Source: CAWUKT01 sp041565275 | GTDB taxonomy: Bacteria; Bacteroidota; Bacteroidia; J057; JADKCL01 | Reading direction: 5' to 3' | Length of the DNA: 64,000 bases | Assembly (NCBI GenBank): GCA_041565275.1 | Contig: JBFGVE010000002.1 | Location: 18,655 to 82,654 of the forward strand | Part shown: positions 50,812-61,735 of the stretch, in pieces | Position numbering within the stretch: the stretch's first letter is position 1 | Layout of the letters: every line of letters begins with the position of its first letter | Program-made: the position numbers and the translations under genes | The notes under the pieces: generated by a model | The model's database searches: none | Told to the model about the DNA's origin: nothing | Seen by the model: the letters and a program-made list of their open reading frames with translations, nothing else

Positions 50812-53361
50812 ATGAGAGGCTGGAAAGTCATAGCGAGTATAATCCTAAGACAAAGAATACCCATATTGATCGTGGTGATTCTGGCCACTGCATTTATGTG
50901 GTCTGTCCGCGGTACCGAGCAGATGCACGACTTTGGTAAGATCATTCCACCTTCTGATCCTGATTTTATTGATTACCAAGAATTTCGGGAAGAGTTTGGA
51001 GCCGATGGAAACGGACTGGTAATTGGATTTGAAGGTGATATTTTTGGTCTGGAATTCTTCAATGAAATTTACAAGCTGACAGAAGTCCTTGAACAGATTG
51101 ACGGGGTCACTTCTGTACAGTCTATTGCCAATGCTACCCGGATCATTGCAGATTATGAGACGGAAAGTTTTCAGTTGCAGCGGATTGCGGAAAGGCCAGC
51201 CTCCAGTGAGGCGGAAATGGACTCTTTGAAAAAGATTCTGACAGCCCTCCCATTCTATGAGGGCTTGCTCATTAACAAAGACAATACAGTCACTTTATTG
51301 CTGGTCACGATTGATAACGATCGGCTGGATACATCGGAGAAATCTGAAATTGTTGGTGGGATCTCCAAGGCAGCTTATAGGACTCAAGAGAGAATAGGAG
51401 TGGAAGCACACCTTTCTGGCTTGCCCTATATCCGAACCTTTGTAAATGGGTTTATCTTAGAAGAGATGATCCTTTTCCTGGGTTTGGCTGTTTTGGTCAT
51501 GGGAATAGCGCTCTTCTTCACTTTCAGATCAATTACAGCCGTCATATTTCCCATGTTGGTCATCTGTATTGTCATAGTTTGGTCAATGGGGATGATGGGG
51601 TTGCTGGGATATAAGATCACCATTCTGACTGGTATTCTTCCGGCTTTGATTGCCGTGATTGGTGTCCCGAACTCTATCTATTTGTTGACTAAATATCATT
51701 TTGAGTTCAAGAGGTCCGGTAATCAAATACGGGCTTTAGTTAACGTCATACAGAAGATCGGGATCGTCACGGTGATGACCAATGCGACGACTGCAGTAGG
51801 TTTTGGGGTGCTTTATTTTACTCGGATCCAAATGTTGAAGGAGTTTGGTGTCCTTGCTGGTCTGAGTGTGGTAGTTACCTTTTTTATCTCCCTGCTGCTG
51901 ATCCCCATCATCTTCAGTTTTCTACCTCCTCCCTCTCAGCGTCATGTCAAGCACACAGAACGAAAACTCTTGCAGGGAGCTATTAGGTTCCTTGACTCCA
52001 CAGTACAAAAGCGACGTTGGGTGGTGTATGGTATAAGTTTAATTCTTGTAGGAGTAGCCGTTTGGGGGATGAATCAACTGGAGCCAAGAGCGCGTGTTGT
52101 GGATGACCTTCCCAACGATGAAAAAGTTATTTCTGACCTCAGGTTCTTTGAAAGGGAATTTGGTGGAGTAATGCCATTTGAGGTCGTGGTCAACACCCAC
52201 AGAAAGCGAGGTATTACCAGAAGGTCGATTTTGAAGGGACTTGATGAATTCCAAACCTTAATGGCTGGATTTCCCGAAATATCCCGTGCTGTCTCCATCC
52301 TTGACCTTGTCAAATTCGGGAGGCAGGCATTTCTGAGCAATTTCCCGGAAGAGTACGTATTGCCAAGTTCAGAAGAGTACTCGGCAATTCAGGCTTTTAC
52401 CAAAAACAGTCAAATAGATTCTCTTTTCGGTGAGATAGCCATATTCGATACAACTTTTTCCAAAGTGAGGATAAAAGCCAGTGTGCAGGATGTCGGGGCC
52501 AAGCGTTTGGGACCCATAATCGATTCTCTGGAACAGCATTTGGTAGATATATTTGTAGTTAATCTAAAGCCTGATCGCCTCAAAGAAGGTGAAAAATACA
52601 AAGTCTGGGAAGGTAGAGATTCATTTCGAATCAAGTACGGAAATGAGGTGTACACGCCTGGAGATATCTTTGAAGCTGGTGATACTTCTATGCAATATGA
52701 AATACTTCACGGTGAGGGAAAGATTGATTTCGCCGACAAAGTGAAGATCACAGGGACTACAAAAATATTCATCAAGAGCAATGATTATCTGATTAGGAAT
52801 TTGTTTCAGAGTCTTATGATTGCATTCCTGGTGATCGCCATTTTGATGGCTTTACTTTTTGGTTCTCTGAAAATGGTGATCATCGCTTTAATTCCCAATT
52901 TCTTGCCATTGGTATTGACCGCAGGAATTATGGGGATATTGAACATTCCGATCAAACCTTCTACCGCCTTGATCTTCTCGGTCGCTTTCGGAATTGCAGT
53001 AGACGATACGATACACTATTTGGCTCGTTACCGGTTGGCTCGTAAGACTGGCAACGGTGTAGCAGAAGCTGTCTCCAACTCTTTCAAGGATACAGGTGTA
53101 AGTATGATCTATACATCAATCATTTTGTTTTTCGGATTCGTTATTTTCGCCTTTTCTTCTTATGGTGGGACTGCGGCCCTGGGTCAATTGACCTCCCTAA
53201 CTTTGTTGATCGCTCTCTTTACAAATCTGCTACTTCTTCCCTCTCTTTTGATTTCATTCCATAAAGATGAGGAGCAGTTTGCAGATGGCTGGATTGATTA
53301 TGACGAGGAACGGGACGAAGTGGAGATGATACAAGATTTCATGAAAGGAGATGATGGATAA
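50812..53361 (+). CDS. RND/MMPL-family transporter
   Basis: The 849-residue protein has the RND duplicated layout. One helix is followed by a large periplasmic domain and five to six helices (about residues 215-375), then a second helix near residue 410, a second periplasmic domain and a helix bundle at the end. Motifs include GILPALIAVIGVPNSIYLLTKYH and AFGIAVDDTIHYLARYRLARK, the acidic helix regions that carry protons. It belongs to the MMPL/HAE3-like group, which exports lipids or hydrophobic molecules. It overlaps the start of ileS by 11 bp, so the two are coupled. Confidence 0.88.
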   Translation: MRGWKVIASIILRQRIPILIVVILATAFMWSVRGTEQMHDFGKIIPPSDPDFIDYQEFREEFGADGNGLVIGFEGDIFGLEFFNEIYKLTEVLEQIDGVTSVQSIANATRIIADYETESFQLQRIAERPASSEAEMDSLKKILTALPFYEGLLINKDNTVTLLLVTIDNDRLDTSEKSEIVGGISKAAYRTQERIGVEAHLSGLPYIRTFVNGFILEEMILFLGLAVLVMGIALFFTFRSITAVIFPMLVICIVIVWSMGMMGLLGYKITILTGILPALIAVIGVPNSIYLLTKYHFEFKRSGNQIRALVNVIQKIGIVTVMTNATTAVGFGVLYFTRIQMLKEFGVLAGLSVVVTFFISLLLIPIIFSFLPPPSQRHVKHTERKLLQGAIRFLDSTVQKRRWVVYGISLILVGVAVWGMNQLEPRARVVDDLPNDEKVISDLRFFEREFGGVMPFEVVVNTHRKRGITRRSILKGLDEFQTLMAGFPEISRAVSILDLVKFGRQAFLSNFPEEYVLPSSEEYSAIQAFTKNSQIDSLFGEIAIFDTTFSKVRIKASVQDVGAKRLGPIIDSLEQHLVDIFVVNLKPDRLKEGEKYKVWEGRDSFRIKYGNEVYTPGDIFEAGDTSMQYEILHGEGKIDFADKVKITGTTKIFIKSNDYLIRNLFQSLMIAFLVIAILMALLFGSLKMVIIALIPNFLPLVLTAGIMGILNIPIKPSTALIFSVAFGIAVDDTIHYLARYRLARKTGNGVAEAVSNSFKDTGVSMIYTSIILFFGFVIFAFSSYGGTAALGQLTSLTLLIALFTNLLLLPSLLISFHKDEEQFADGWIDYDEERDEVEMIQDFMKGDDG

Positions 53362-56300
53362 TACTACAAAATCCCCAAAGAAAGTTTATCCTGAAGATAG
53401 GCTCGTATCCTTGCCGGATCTGGATCAAGAGGTTCTGAAGTGGTGGAAGGAGAATGACATTTTCAAAAAAAGCATTGATAAGCGGGATGGAAGCCCGCAA
53501 TTTGTCTTTTTTGAAGGTCCTCCTTCTGCAAATGGAATGCCAGGAATTCACCATGTGATTGCCAGGACCATTAAAGATATTTACTGTCGCTATAAGACCC
53601 TCAAGGGTTTTCAGGTCAGGCGTAAGGCAGGGTGGGACACTCATGGGCTTCCAGTTGAGCTCAAGGTAGAGAAGGAGTTAGGCATCAGTAAGACTGATAT
53701 TGGGAAAGAGATATCCATAGCGGAATACAACAAGGCATGCCGTGAAGCTGTTATGCGGTTCAAAGATGAGTGGAACCAACTGACTGAAGAAATGGGCTAC
53801 TGGGTTGATCTGGGAAACCCCTACATTACCTTTAGCAACGAATATATTGAATCATGTTGGGCACTATTGAAGCAACTATACAGCAAAGATCTCTTGTACA
53901 AAGGCTATTCAATCCAGCCCTACTCTCCTGCTGCAGGTACTGGTTTGAGTTCTCATGAACTTAATCAACCAGGCTGTTATCGAGATGTGACCGACAACAC
54001 CGTGACGGCTCAGTTTAAGGTTATTCGCGATGAATCATCAGAATTTTTGTTTGCCGCGACTACCCATCAGATATATTTCCTTGCCTGGACCACTACGCCC
54101 TGGACCTTGCCTTCCAACACTGCACTTGGAGTGGGAAAAGGAATCCGTTATGCTTTGGTAGATACGGAGAATCCATACACTGGCGAAGCTGCTTCAGTAA
54201 TGGTAGCCATGGATCTGGTCCCCAGGCTTATGGGGATTAAAGGTGAGTTTGTCGCAGAGGTTGGTGCAGAAGGAAAAGGTAGGATTGGTGGGAAGGGAAT
54301 TCCCTTTAAGATCGTGGCCCAATTCAAGGGTTCTGATTTGGAAGGAATTAAATATGAACAATTGCTGCCTTATGTCGCTCCAAGAGGGGACGCATTTCGG
54401 GTGGTCATCGGTGATTTTATCACCACTTCCGATGGTACGGGTATCGTACACCTCGCCCCAACATTCGGTGTCGATGACTTTAGAGTAGCCAGGCAAAACG
54501 GCATTTCTGCCATTCAGGTAACTCTGGAGGACGGTTCTTTGGGGCCGCTTGTAGATAAGCAGGGGAAGTTTGTACATGAAGTGCAAGATGAACTGTTTGG
54601 TTTTGGCGGGGAGGCAGTCAAGCGTGAATACCTGAGTGAAGAGGAAATTCAGGAAGCCTTTGAGTATCAAAAAGAGCAATTAAAGGACATCATCCCTAAC
54701 CTAAAGGGCTATTTGAGCGTTGATGAGCGGATCGCCCTTAAGCTCAAGTTGGAGAGCCTCGCCTTTAAGATCGAGAAGTACGAGCACAGCTATCCCCATT
54801 GTTGGAGGACGGATAAGCCCGTACTCTATTATCCTCTTGACAACTGGTTCATTAGGACGACAGCATTCAAAGACCGAATGGTTGAACTGAATAAGACCAT
54901 CAACTGGAAGCCTGCAGCAACCGGTGAAGGGCGTTTTGGCAACTGGTTGGAAAATATGGTCGACTGGAATCTGAGCAGGTCACGTTATTGGGGAACCCCC
55001 CTTCCGGTATGGCGCACTGAGGATGGCAGCGAAGAAATTTGTATTGGTTCCATTGCAGAATTGAAGAAAGAAGTGGAAAACGCAATAGCAGCAGGTTTGA
55101 TGGACAAAGCTGCTTGGACCCGGTTTGAGAACGCTGATGATCTTCATCGCCCTTTCGTTGATGAGTTGGTTCTGGCCAGTAGTGCTGGACAACCTATGAG
55201 GCGCGAGCCTGACCTGATAGACGTTTGGTTTGATTCAGGAGCCATGCCTTATGCGCAATGGCACTATCCATTGGAGAATGAGGATGTCTTCAGGACAAAT
55301 TTTCCTGCAGACTTTATCGCGGAAGGAGTCGATCAAACACGGGGTTGGTTCTACACCCTTCACGCCTTGAGCGTAATGCTTCACGACAGTGTAGCCTATA
55401 AGAACGTAGTTTCCAACGGATTTGTCCTGGATGAAAAGGGACGTAAAATGGCTAAAAGTATCGGCAACGTGATCGCTCCCAATGAAATACTTCCTGTTTA
55501 TGGTGCAGATGCTGCACGCTGGTACATGGTCGGTAACGCTGCTCCTTGGGAAAATCTAAAATTTGGAAAAAAGTTTCTGGAAGAATCCAAACGGTTGTTT
55601 TTCGGAACTCTCTTCAATACTTACTTCTTCTTTGCCCAGTACGCCAATATTGATGGATTTGATTACTCAGGTCAACGTATACCTGCGGCCATACGGTCTG
55701 AAATGGATCGTTGGATCATTTCTCGGTTGAACCATCTCATTCGAGACGTTGATTTTTTCCTGGGAGATTACGAGCCTCACCGTGCTGTCAAGGCAATGGA
55801 ATCCTTTCTGGATCAATTATCCAATTGGTACGTGCGCCTCAGTCGCCGCGTCTTCTGGAAGTCCGGGATGGGCCAAGAAAAGGAAGCTGCTTTCCAGACA
55901 CTTTATGAGTGTCTATTCACCATCTCTAAGTTGATGAGCCCGGTAGCACCCTTCTACAGTGAAAAACTCTATCAAGACCTCAATGGGGTTTGTGGTTTGG
56001 ATACCGCTGAATCTGTTCACCTATGTGACTTTCCCAAAGTTAACGAGGCCGAGATCGATGAAAGGCTTGAATATCGCATGGATCTTGCCCGTGCGGCTAC
56101 GTCACTGGTCCACTCTATACGCAAGAGTGAGCGCATCAAGGTGCGCCAACCCTTACAAAAAGTCCTCATACCTGTTCTCAACGAAGAAATGCGTAAATCC
56201 TTGCAGGAAATGGAACAAGTGATCCTTCGTGAGGTGAATGTAAAGGAGATGGAGTTGGTTTCCGCTGATGAAGACACAACGATTGTCAAAAAAGCAAAGC

Positions 56301-56803
56301 CAAACTTCAAGTCTCTGGGTCCAAAGTTGGGAAAGAATGTGAAGGCTGCTGCCGGAGTGATAGGAGCCTTCACCAACCACGAGATTGGCCTATTGGAATC
56401 TGAGGGTGAGATCGATGTGGAAATCGCCGGTAGACCATTTACCCTTACTCTTTCGGAAATAGAGATCAGGACAGAAGACATACCTGGGTGGAAAGTTGCC
56501 TCCAATTCCACCCTGACCGTTGCCTTGGATGTGATCGTCACTGAGTCCCTCAAGCGGGAAGGTGTTGCCCGGGACTTGATCAACCGGATTCAAAATCTCC
56601 GCAAAGACCTGGATTTTGATGTAGTGGACCGGATCCATATTGAGATCGAAGCAGATGAAAGGTGGCGTGCTTCCATTCAGGAATACAGTGAATTTATTCG
56701 CGAAGAAACGCTTGGTCTTGACCTGAGAATCGTTGATAACCTCCACGAAGGACAATCAATAGAAATTGACGGAGTGGAAGGTAAGATCCACGTTTACAGG
56801 TAA
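53351..56803 (+). CDS. ileS: Isoleucyl-tRNA synthetase
   Basis: IleS charges tRNA-Ile. The 1150-residue protein shows the HIGH-equivalent GIHHVIARTIKDIYCRYK after FEGPPSANGMP. TPWTLPSNTALGVGKG lies in the editing domain, and the KMSKS loop is present as KGRKMAKSIGN. The length fits the long ileS type of Bacteroidota, and the C-terminal end lacks a zinc finger. Either of the two adjacent ATG codons (53351 or 53354) may start it. lspA follows, as in many bacteria. Confidence 0.96.
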   Translation: MMDNTTKSPKKVYPEDRLVSLPDLDQEVLKWWKENDIFKKSIDKRDGSPQFVFFEGPPSANGMPGIHHVIARTIKDIYCRYKTLKGFQVRRKAGWDTHGLPVELKVEKELGISKTDIGKEISIAEYNKACREAVMRFKDEWNQLTEEMGYWVDLGNPYITFSNEYIESCWALLKQLYSKDLLYKGYSIQPYSPAAGTGLSSHELNQPGCYRDVTDNTVTAQFKVIRDESSEFLFAATTHQIYFLAWTTTPWTLPSNTALGVGKGIRYALVDTENPYTGEAASVMVAMDLVPRLMGIKGEFVAEVGAEGKGRIGGKGIPFKIVAQFKGSDLEGIKYEQLLPYVAPRGDAFRVVIGDFITTSDGTGIVHLAPTFGVDDFRVARQNGISAIQVTLEDGSLGPLVDKQGKFVHEVQDELFGFGGEAVKREYLSEEEIQEAFEYQKEQLKDIIPNLKGYLSVDERIALKLKLESLAFKIEKYEHSYPHCWRTDKPVLYYPLDNWFIRTTAFKDRMVELNKTINWKPAATGEGRFGNWLENMVDWNLSRSRYWGTPLPVWRTEDGSEEICIGSIAELKKEVENAIAAGLMDKAAWTRFENADDLHRPFVDELVLASSAGQPMRREPDLIDVWFDSGAMPYAQWHYPLENEDVFRTNFPADFIAEGVDQTRGWFYTLHALSVMLHDSVAYKNVVSNGFVLDEKGRKMAKSIGNVIAPNEILPVYGADAARWYMVGNAAPWENLKFGKKFLEESKRLFFGTLFNTYFFFAQYANIDGFDYSGQRIPAAIRSEMDRWIISRLNHLIRDVDFFLGDYEPHRAVKAMESFLDQLSNWYVRLSRRVFWKSGMGQEKEAAFQTLYECLFTISKLMSPVAPFYSEKLYQDLNGVCGLDTAESVHLCDFPKVNEAEIDERLEYRMDLARAATSLVHSIRKSERIKVRQPLQKVLIPVLNEEMRKSLQEMEQVILREVNVKEMELVSADEDTTIVKKAKPNFKSLGPKLGKNVKAAAGVIGAFTNHEIGLLESEGEIDVEIAGRPFTLTLSEIEIRTEDIPGWKVASNSTLTVALDVIVTESLKREGVARDLINRIQNLRKDLDFDVVDRIHIEIEADERWRASIQEYSEFIREETLGLDLRIVDNLHEGQSIEIDGVEGKIHVYR

Positions 56804-56835
56804 CCTATAGGGGTGATCCGCAAAACTCCCGATTT

Positions 56836-57525
56836 ATGCAGAAAGACCATAGTCCACTAAACGGGCCCGCCCCAGGGTTGTTGAGGTACTACAAATTCTT
56901 CTGGTATGCCTTTGGGGTGGTATTGGTGGACCAACTGGTCAAATTGATTGTCAAGTTTACTATGCAACCGGGACAGGACATCTCAGTGGTTGGGGACGTC
57001 TTTCGGATTAACTTTATCGAGAACAGGGGAGCTGCCTTTGGCCTGACCATCGCCGACCTGTCCAATGAGATCGGGATAGAAATGACAGACGAGACGGCCA
57101 AACTGCTATTGACCGTTTTTTCTATCGGAGCAGTCGTGGTGATCGCTTACCTATTGTCACGTGTTCGAGACCATCGCTCTGGCTTGCCGTTCTTTTTAGC
57201 TCTCATCTTAGGAGGAGCTTTGGGAAATATCATCGACCGTGTCTTTTACGGGATCTGGTTCTCTGGCATGAATTGGTATGAAGGAGGGCTTTTTGAGGGG
57301 AGGGTGGTTGACATGTTTTACCTCGATTTCTACCAAGGAGAGTTTTTGGGGATCAATATGAATCTACTTCCAGTATTCAACCTAGCTGATCTTTCTATCT
57401 CTGTCGGGATTATGGCTGTGGTCCTGTTCCAGCAGCGGTTCTTGCGTTTGCACCAGGAGAGAAGTCAGGAGATTGAAAAACAAGCCACTACGGAAGGTAC
57501 AGCCGAAGCTTCAGAAGTTAATTGA
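56836..57525 (+). CDS. lspA: Lipoprotein signal peptidase
   Basis: LspA cuts the signal peptide from prolipoproteins after lipidation. The 229-residue protein has four helices. The catalytic aspartates are in LGNIIDRVFYG and FNLADLSISVG, and NFIENRGAAFGLT is the conserved loop. It is longer than E. coli LspA (164 residues) because of added loops and a charged tail. It follows ileS by 32 bp. It serves lipoproteins such as the one at 39782. Confidence 0.94.
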   Translation: MQKDHSPLNGPAPGLLRYYKFFWYAFGVVLVDQLVKLIVKFTMQPGQDISVVGDVFRINFIENRGAAFGLTIADLSNEIGIEMTDETAKLLLTVFSIGAVVVIAYLLSRVRDHRSGLPFFLALILGGALGNIIDRVFYGIWFSGMNWYEGGLFEGRVVDMFYLDFYQGEFLGINMNLLPVFNLADLSISVGIMAVVLFQQRFLRLHQERSQEIEKQATTEGTAEASEVN

Positions 57526-57640
57526 TGCAAACAAGCTCAGCCCCGTTTAGTTATAATTGAAATTATGCCATGTACAGATTCTTTTATAGTAAATCTTTCC
57601 TAACTTTATTTTCTGAAACAAGGCATTAAGAGCTTATCAG

Positions 57641-58933
57641 ATGCAAAACTGGCGAGAATATAAGAAAGTCCTTCTTCCGGACATTGAGAACTACAATCAA
57701 ATCAATGTTTACATGAAACATGGGGGTTATGATGCCCTCAGGGAGGTAGTGTCCACCGATAAATGGGATCAGAAGAAGGTCATTGATGAAGTAAAGGCAG
57801 CCAATATCCGTGGACGTGGTGGAGCTGGTTTTAATGCGGGGTTGAAGTGGTCTTTCATGCCGCCCAAGCAGGAAGGTGTACCCCGTTTTCTAGCCTGTAA
57901 TGGTGACGAGTCGGAGCCTGGAACATTCAAGGACCGTCGTCTCTTTGAATTCAATCCACACCAGTTCATTGAAGGTGCATTGCTCGCTTGCTATGCTATG
58001 GACATGGAAGCGGCCTATGTATATGTCCGTGGTGAGTACAAAGACTGGATCGATATTTTACAGGATGCTGTAGACCAAGCCTATACCAAGGGTGTAGTCG
58101 GGAAGAATATTTTTGGTTCCAACTTTTCTTGTGATGTATTTGTACACACAGGTGCAGGAGCTTATATCTGTGGTGAAGAAACCTCTCTGATGGAATCATT
58201 GGAGGGCAACCGGGCTTATCCACGTTCCAAACCACCATTCCCTGCTCAGAAAGGGCTATGGGGGAGGCCAACTACCATCAATAACATCGAAACCCTGGCC
58301 AACGTGCCCTTGGTGATAAAGAATGGCTCCACTTGGTTCAATACTATGGGAGCACAAAACCACCCCGGACCGCTTCTCTATGGCCTCTCCGGCCACGTTA
58401 ACCGTCCAGGAGTTTATGAATATCCTACCGGCATGCTCATGAAGGACCTGATCTATGAAGTTGCAGGTGGAATGCGCAATGGTAAAAAGCTCAAAGCAGT
58501 CAGTCCTGGCGGCTCTTCCTGCCCATTGGTTACTGCTGAAGAAGTAATGTCCGGCCTCACCATGGATTCTGAGTCGCTACGCAGTGTGGGCTCTGTTCTC
58601 GGTACAGCAGGAATGTGCGTATTGGATGAAGATACTGACATGGTGAAGTTCACGCTTCGAATCGCTAAATTCTATGATCATGAATCCTGTGGTCAATGTA
58701 CGCCTTGTCGCGAAGGAACTGGTTGGTTTGTTAAGATACTGACCCGTTTCCATCAGAATGAAGCAACCAATAGGGATATAGACAAATTACTAGAACTTTG
58801 TGATACAATGGAAGGGCGTACGGTATGTGCCTTGGCAGATGCCACCGCCTGGCCGGTTCGCTCTGCATTATTGAAGTTCCGTGGTGACTTCGAAGCCCGA
58901 ATTATTCACAGAGAAGCTGTTTCATTGGCTTAA
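57641..58933 (+). CDS. nuoF: NADH-quinone oxidoreductase subunit F
   Basis: NuoF is the NADH-oxidising subunit of complex I, with FMN and the N3 [4Fe-4S] cluster. The 430-residue protein has GRGGAGFNAGLKWSF (FMN site), CNGDESEPGTFKDR and GEETSLMESLEGNRAYPR. The cluster ligands are in ESCGQCTPCREGTGW, with a fourth cysteine in GRTVCALADATAWP. The usual partners nuoE and nuoG are absent on both sides. It is instead 33 bp upstream of sucA, with the 2-oxoglutarate dehydrogenase genes. Confidence 0.94.
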   Translation: MQNWREYKKVLLPDIENYNQINVYMKHGGYDALREVVSTDKWDQKKVIDEVKAANIRGRGGAGFNAGLKWSFMPPKQEGVPRFLACNGDESEPGTFKDRRLFEFNPHQFIEGALLACYAMDMEAAYVYVRGEYKDWIDILQDAVDQAYTKGVVGKNIFGSNFSCDVFVHTGAGAYICGEETSLMESLEGNRAYPRSKPPFPAQKGLWGRPTTINNIETLANVPLVIKNGSTWFNTMGAQNHPGPLLYGLSGHVNRPGVYEYPTGMLMKDLIYEVAGGMRNGKKLKAVSPGGSSCPLVTAEEVMSGLTMDSESLRSVGSVLGTAGMCVLDEDTDMVKFTLRIAKFYDHESCGQCTPCREGTGWFVKILTRFHQNEATNRDIDKLLELCDTMEGRTVCALADATAWPVRSALLKFRGDFEARIIHREAVSLA

Positions 58934-58966
58934 GAGCCATTCATCCCATGCCGAAAGCAAAACAAT

Positions 58967-61729
58967 ATGTCTACTTCATATTCCTATTTGAGCAATGCTC
59001 ACCCTGAATTTATTGATTCCCAGTACGAATTGTACCTGGAAGACCCTGGATCTGTAGATTATGGCTGGCAGAAATTCTTCGAAGGATTTGATTTTGCCAG
59101 CTCTACCCGCCAGGAAGGTTCGATAACAATTGGCAACCTCAAAGAGATACACGTACTCAATCTGATAGATGGCTACCGTACAAGGGGCCATCTTTTTACG
59201 AAGAGCAATCCCGTTCGGGACCGCCGCCAATACTCACCCACCCTTGATCTGGAGAATTACGGACTCTCTGATGAGGATTTGGATTCTGTTTTTCAGGCTG
59301 GAGTTGAGATCGGACTGGGGCCCGCCAAATTACGTGACATCGTTGCCAAGCTCGAAAAAACTTATTGCCAGTCTATTGGTGCGGAATTCCGTTATATCCG
59401 GGAATTAAAGATCCATGACTGGTTACGGGACAGGATGGAAGCAGACCTCAATACCGGAAATTATTCCATTGAGGAAAAACAGCACATTCTCCACAAGCTC
59501 AACCAGGCAGTTGTATTTGAAAAATTCCTTGGAACAAAGTACGTTGGTCAGAAGCGTTTCTCCATTGAAGGTGCCGAATCCCTGATCCCAGCCCTGAGCG
59601 AATTGATTGAATACGGTTCCGAAGATGGCGTTGAGGAGTATATTATTGGGATGGCTCACCGTGGGCGACTGAATGTCCTGGTAAATATCCTTAACAAGTC
59701 TTACTCCGATGTATTCTCTGAGTTTGAGGAACTTTATAACCCGGAAGATGATAGCTTTTATGGAGATGTCAAGTACCATCATGGCTATTCAGTAGATATT
59801 GATTCTGAAAAAGGGAAAAAAATTCACCTGTCCCTTTGCCCGAATCCTTCCCACCTTGAATCCGTCGGTCCTGTTGCAATTGGTAAGTCAAGGGCTAAGA
59901 TCGATGGTAAATACGGCCGGGATCATAACCGCCTTGCAACTTTGCTGATCCATGGTGATGCTTCCATTGCTGGTCAGGGTGTTGTTTACGAAACTCTGCA
60001 AATGTCTGAGTTAGAAGCCTATGAGACCGGAGGAACAGTTCATATCGTCATCAACAATCAAGTCGGGTTTACTACCAATTATATTGATGGAAGGTCTTCC
60101 ACTTATTGTACTGATGTGGCAAAGGTGACCGGCTCTCCAGTCTTTCACGTTAACGGGGACGACGTTGAGGCGGTCGTGTATGTGTCACGGCTGGCCATGG
60201 AATTTCGGCAGAAATTCAACCGTGATGTGTTCATCGATTTGCTTTGTTACCGTCGTCACGGGCACAACGAAGGTGATGAACCTAGATTTACTCAGCCAAA
60301 GCTTTACGAGACGATCGCGAAGCACGCAAACCCCCTGGATATTTACTTTAAAAAACTAACTCTATCCGGTTCAGTGGAAGCCAACCTGGCCAAGAAGATG
60401 GAGAAAGAATTTAAAAAGACACTGCAGGGACTCTTGAATGAAGTCAAGCAAGCGGGGAAGGCAGTAGAATACAAGTTTGGGGATTCCAATTGGAAGGACC
60501 TAAAGCTAGATGGTGCTGTTGACTGGGACAGGTCTCCTGAGACAGCTGTCCCGGACAATGTACTCCGGCCACTGGCTGATAAAATGCTCGAACTCCCGGA
60601 GGATTGGAACTTTTTTGACAAAATGATTAAGATCTTCGAGCAGCGGAAAGTGATGCTGGAGACGGACCGTTTGGATTGGTCTATGGGTGAGTTGCTTGCT
60701 TACGCCAGCTTACTTGCGGAAGGCAATCCTGTTCGAATGTCTGGTCAGGATGTAGAACGTGGCACCTTCGGCCACCGCCACGCTATCCTGAAAGATGCAG
60801 AGACGGAAGAGGAATATACTCCTCTTAACCACTTGACTGAGGGGCAGGAGAAGATAGAGATTTACAATTCACACCTGAGCGAGTTTGCGGTTTTGGGATT
60901 TGAATATGGTTACTCTTGGTCGTCACCTCATACTTTAACCCTCTGGGAAGCCCAATTTGGTGATTTTGTCAATGGAGCCATGACTGTCATTGACCAGTAC
61001 ATATCAAGTGCAGAGCAAAAATGGCGCCGTTTCAGCGGTTTGGTGCTGTTGTTGCCCCACGGCTACGAAGGACAGGGACCGGAGCACAGTTCGGCACGGA
61101 TAGAACGCTTTCTGGAGTTGTCAGCCGGCGATAACTGGCAATTGGCCAATCCGACTACACCTGCACAGATGTTCCACCTCCTACGGCGCCAACTCCACCG
61201 AAACTTCCGCAAGCCTCTGGTCGTGTTTACACCTAAATCTTTGTTGAGACTTCCTGAGGCAACGAGTTCATTTGCTGAACTGACCGAGGGACGCTTTCGC
61301 GAGATTATTGACGATCCGCTCGTCGAGGCAAATGACGTCAGACGTGTATTGATCTGTAGTGGAAAAGTGTACTATGACTTGGTAAAAGCACAGCAGGGTG
61401 GGAATCACAAAGATGTAGCCGTGGTTCGCCTGGAGCAAATATATCCATTGGCCAAAAAGCAGCTTGCTGCATTGAAGACAAAATACACGCAAGCGAGGGA
61501 CTGGTTCTGGGTTCAGGAGGAACCTGAAAACATGGGCCCGTGGCCTTTCATTCTGCGTCACTCTCGCAAGCTAGGCTTGATGGAATTGAATCTCATCTCT
61601 CGCCCCGAAAGTTCTAGCCCGGCCACGGGATACAAGATAAGGCACAGGGAAGAACAGGCTGGTATTGTAGAGCGGTCCTTTGCTGCCGTTAATTCCAGAG
61701 AAAGAGAACTGTTGAATAAAGTTCAGTAA
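58967..61729 (+). CDS. sucA: 2-oxoglutarate dehydrogenase E1 component
   Basis: The thiamine-diphosphate E1 subunit decarboxylates 2-oxoglutarate in the TCA cycle. The 920-residue protein has the E1o-type N-terminus (SYLSNAHPEFIDSQYELY). It contains IIGMAHRGRLNVLVNILNKS, the ThDP motif region VTGSPVFHVNGDDVEAVVYV, and YRRHGHNEGDEPRFTQP. The C-terminal VRLEQIYPLAKKQL and WVQEEPENMGPW are family-typical. It is followed by sucB after six bases. Confidence 0.96.
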   Translation: MSTSYSYLSNAHPEFIDSQYELYLEDPGSVDYGWQKFFEGFDFASSTRQEGSITIGNLKEIHVLNLIDGYRTRGHLFTKSNPVRDRRQYSPTLDLENYGLSDEDLDSVFQAGVEIGLGPAKLRDIVAKLEKTYCQSIGAEFRYIRELKIHDWLRDRMEADLNTGNYSIEEKQHILHKLNQAVVFEKFLGTKYVGQKRFSIEGAESLIPALSELIEYGSEDGVEEYIIGMAHRGRLNVLVNILNKSYSDVFSEFEELYNPEDDSFYGDVKYHHGYSVDIDSEKGKKIHLSLCPNPSHLESVGPVAIGKSRAKIDGKYGRDHNRLATLLIHGDASIAGQGVVYETLQMSELEAYETGGTVHIVINNQVGFTTNYIDGRSSTYCTDVAKVTGSPVFHVNGDDVEAVVYVSRLAMEFRQKFNRDVFIDLLCYRRHGHNEGDEPRFTQPKLYETIAKHANPLDIYFKKLTLSGSVEANLAKKMEKEFKKTLQGLLNEVKQAGKAVEYKFGDSNWKDLKLDGAVDWDRSPETAVPDNVLRPLADKMLELPEDWNFFDKMIKIFEQRKVMLETDRLDWSMGELLAYASLLAEGNPVRMSGQDVERGTFGHRHAILKDAETEEEYTPLNHLTEGQEKIEIYNSHLSEFAVLGFEYGYSWSSPHTLTLWEAQFGDFVNGAMTVIDQYISSAEQKWRRFSGLVLLLPHGYEGQGPEHSSARIERFLELSAGDNWQLANPTTPAQMFHLLRRQLHRNFRKPLVVFTPKSLLRLPEATSSFAELTEGRFREIIDDPLVEANDVRRVLICSGKVYYDLVKAQQGGNHKDVAVVRLEQIYPLAKKQLAALKTKYTQARDWFWVQEEPENMGPWPFILRHSRKLGLMELNLISRPESSSPATGYKIRHREEQAGIVERSFAAVNSRERELLNKVQ

Positions 61730-61735
61730 GTTACT

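Noticed and set aside
54194..54679. 161-codon minus-strand frame within ileS
   Set aside because: Antisense to the ileS editing domain; composition is not protein-like.
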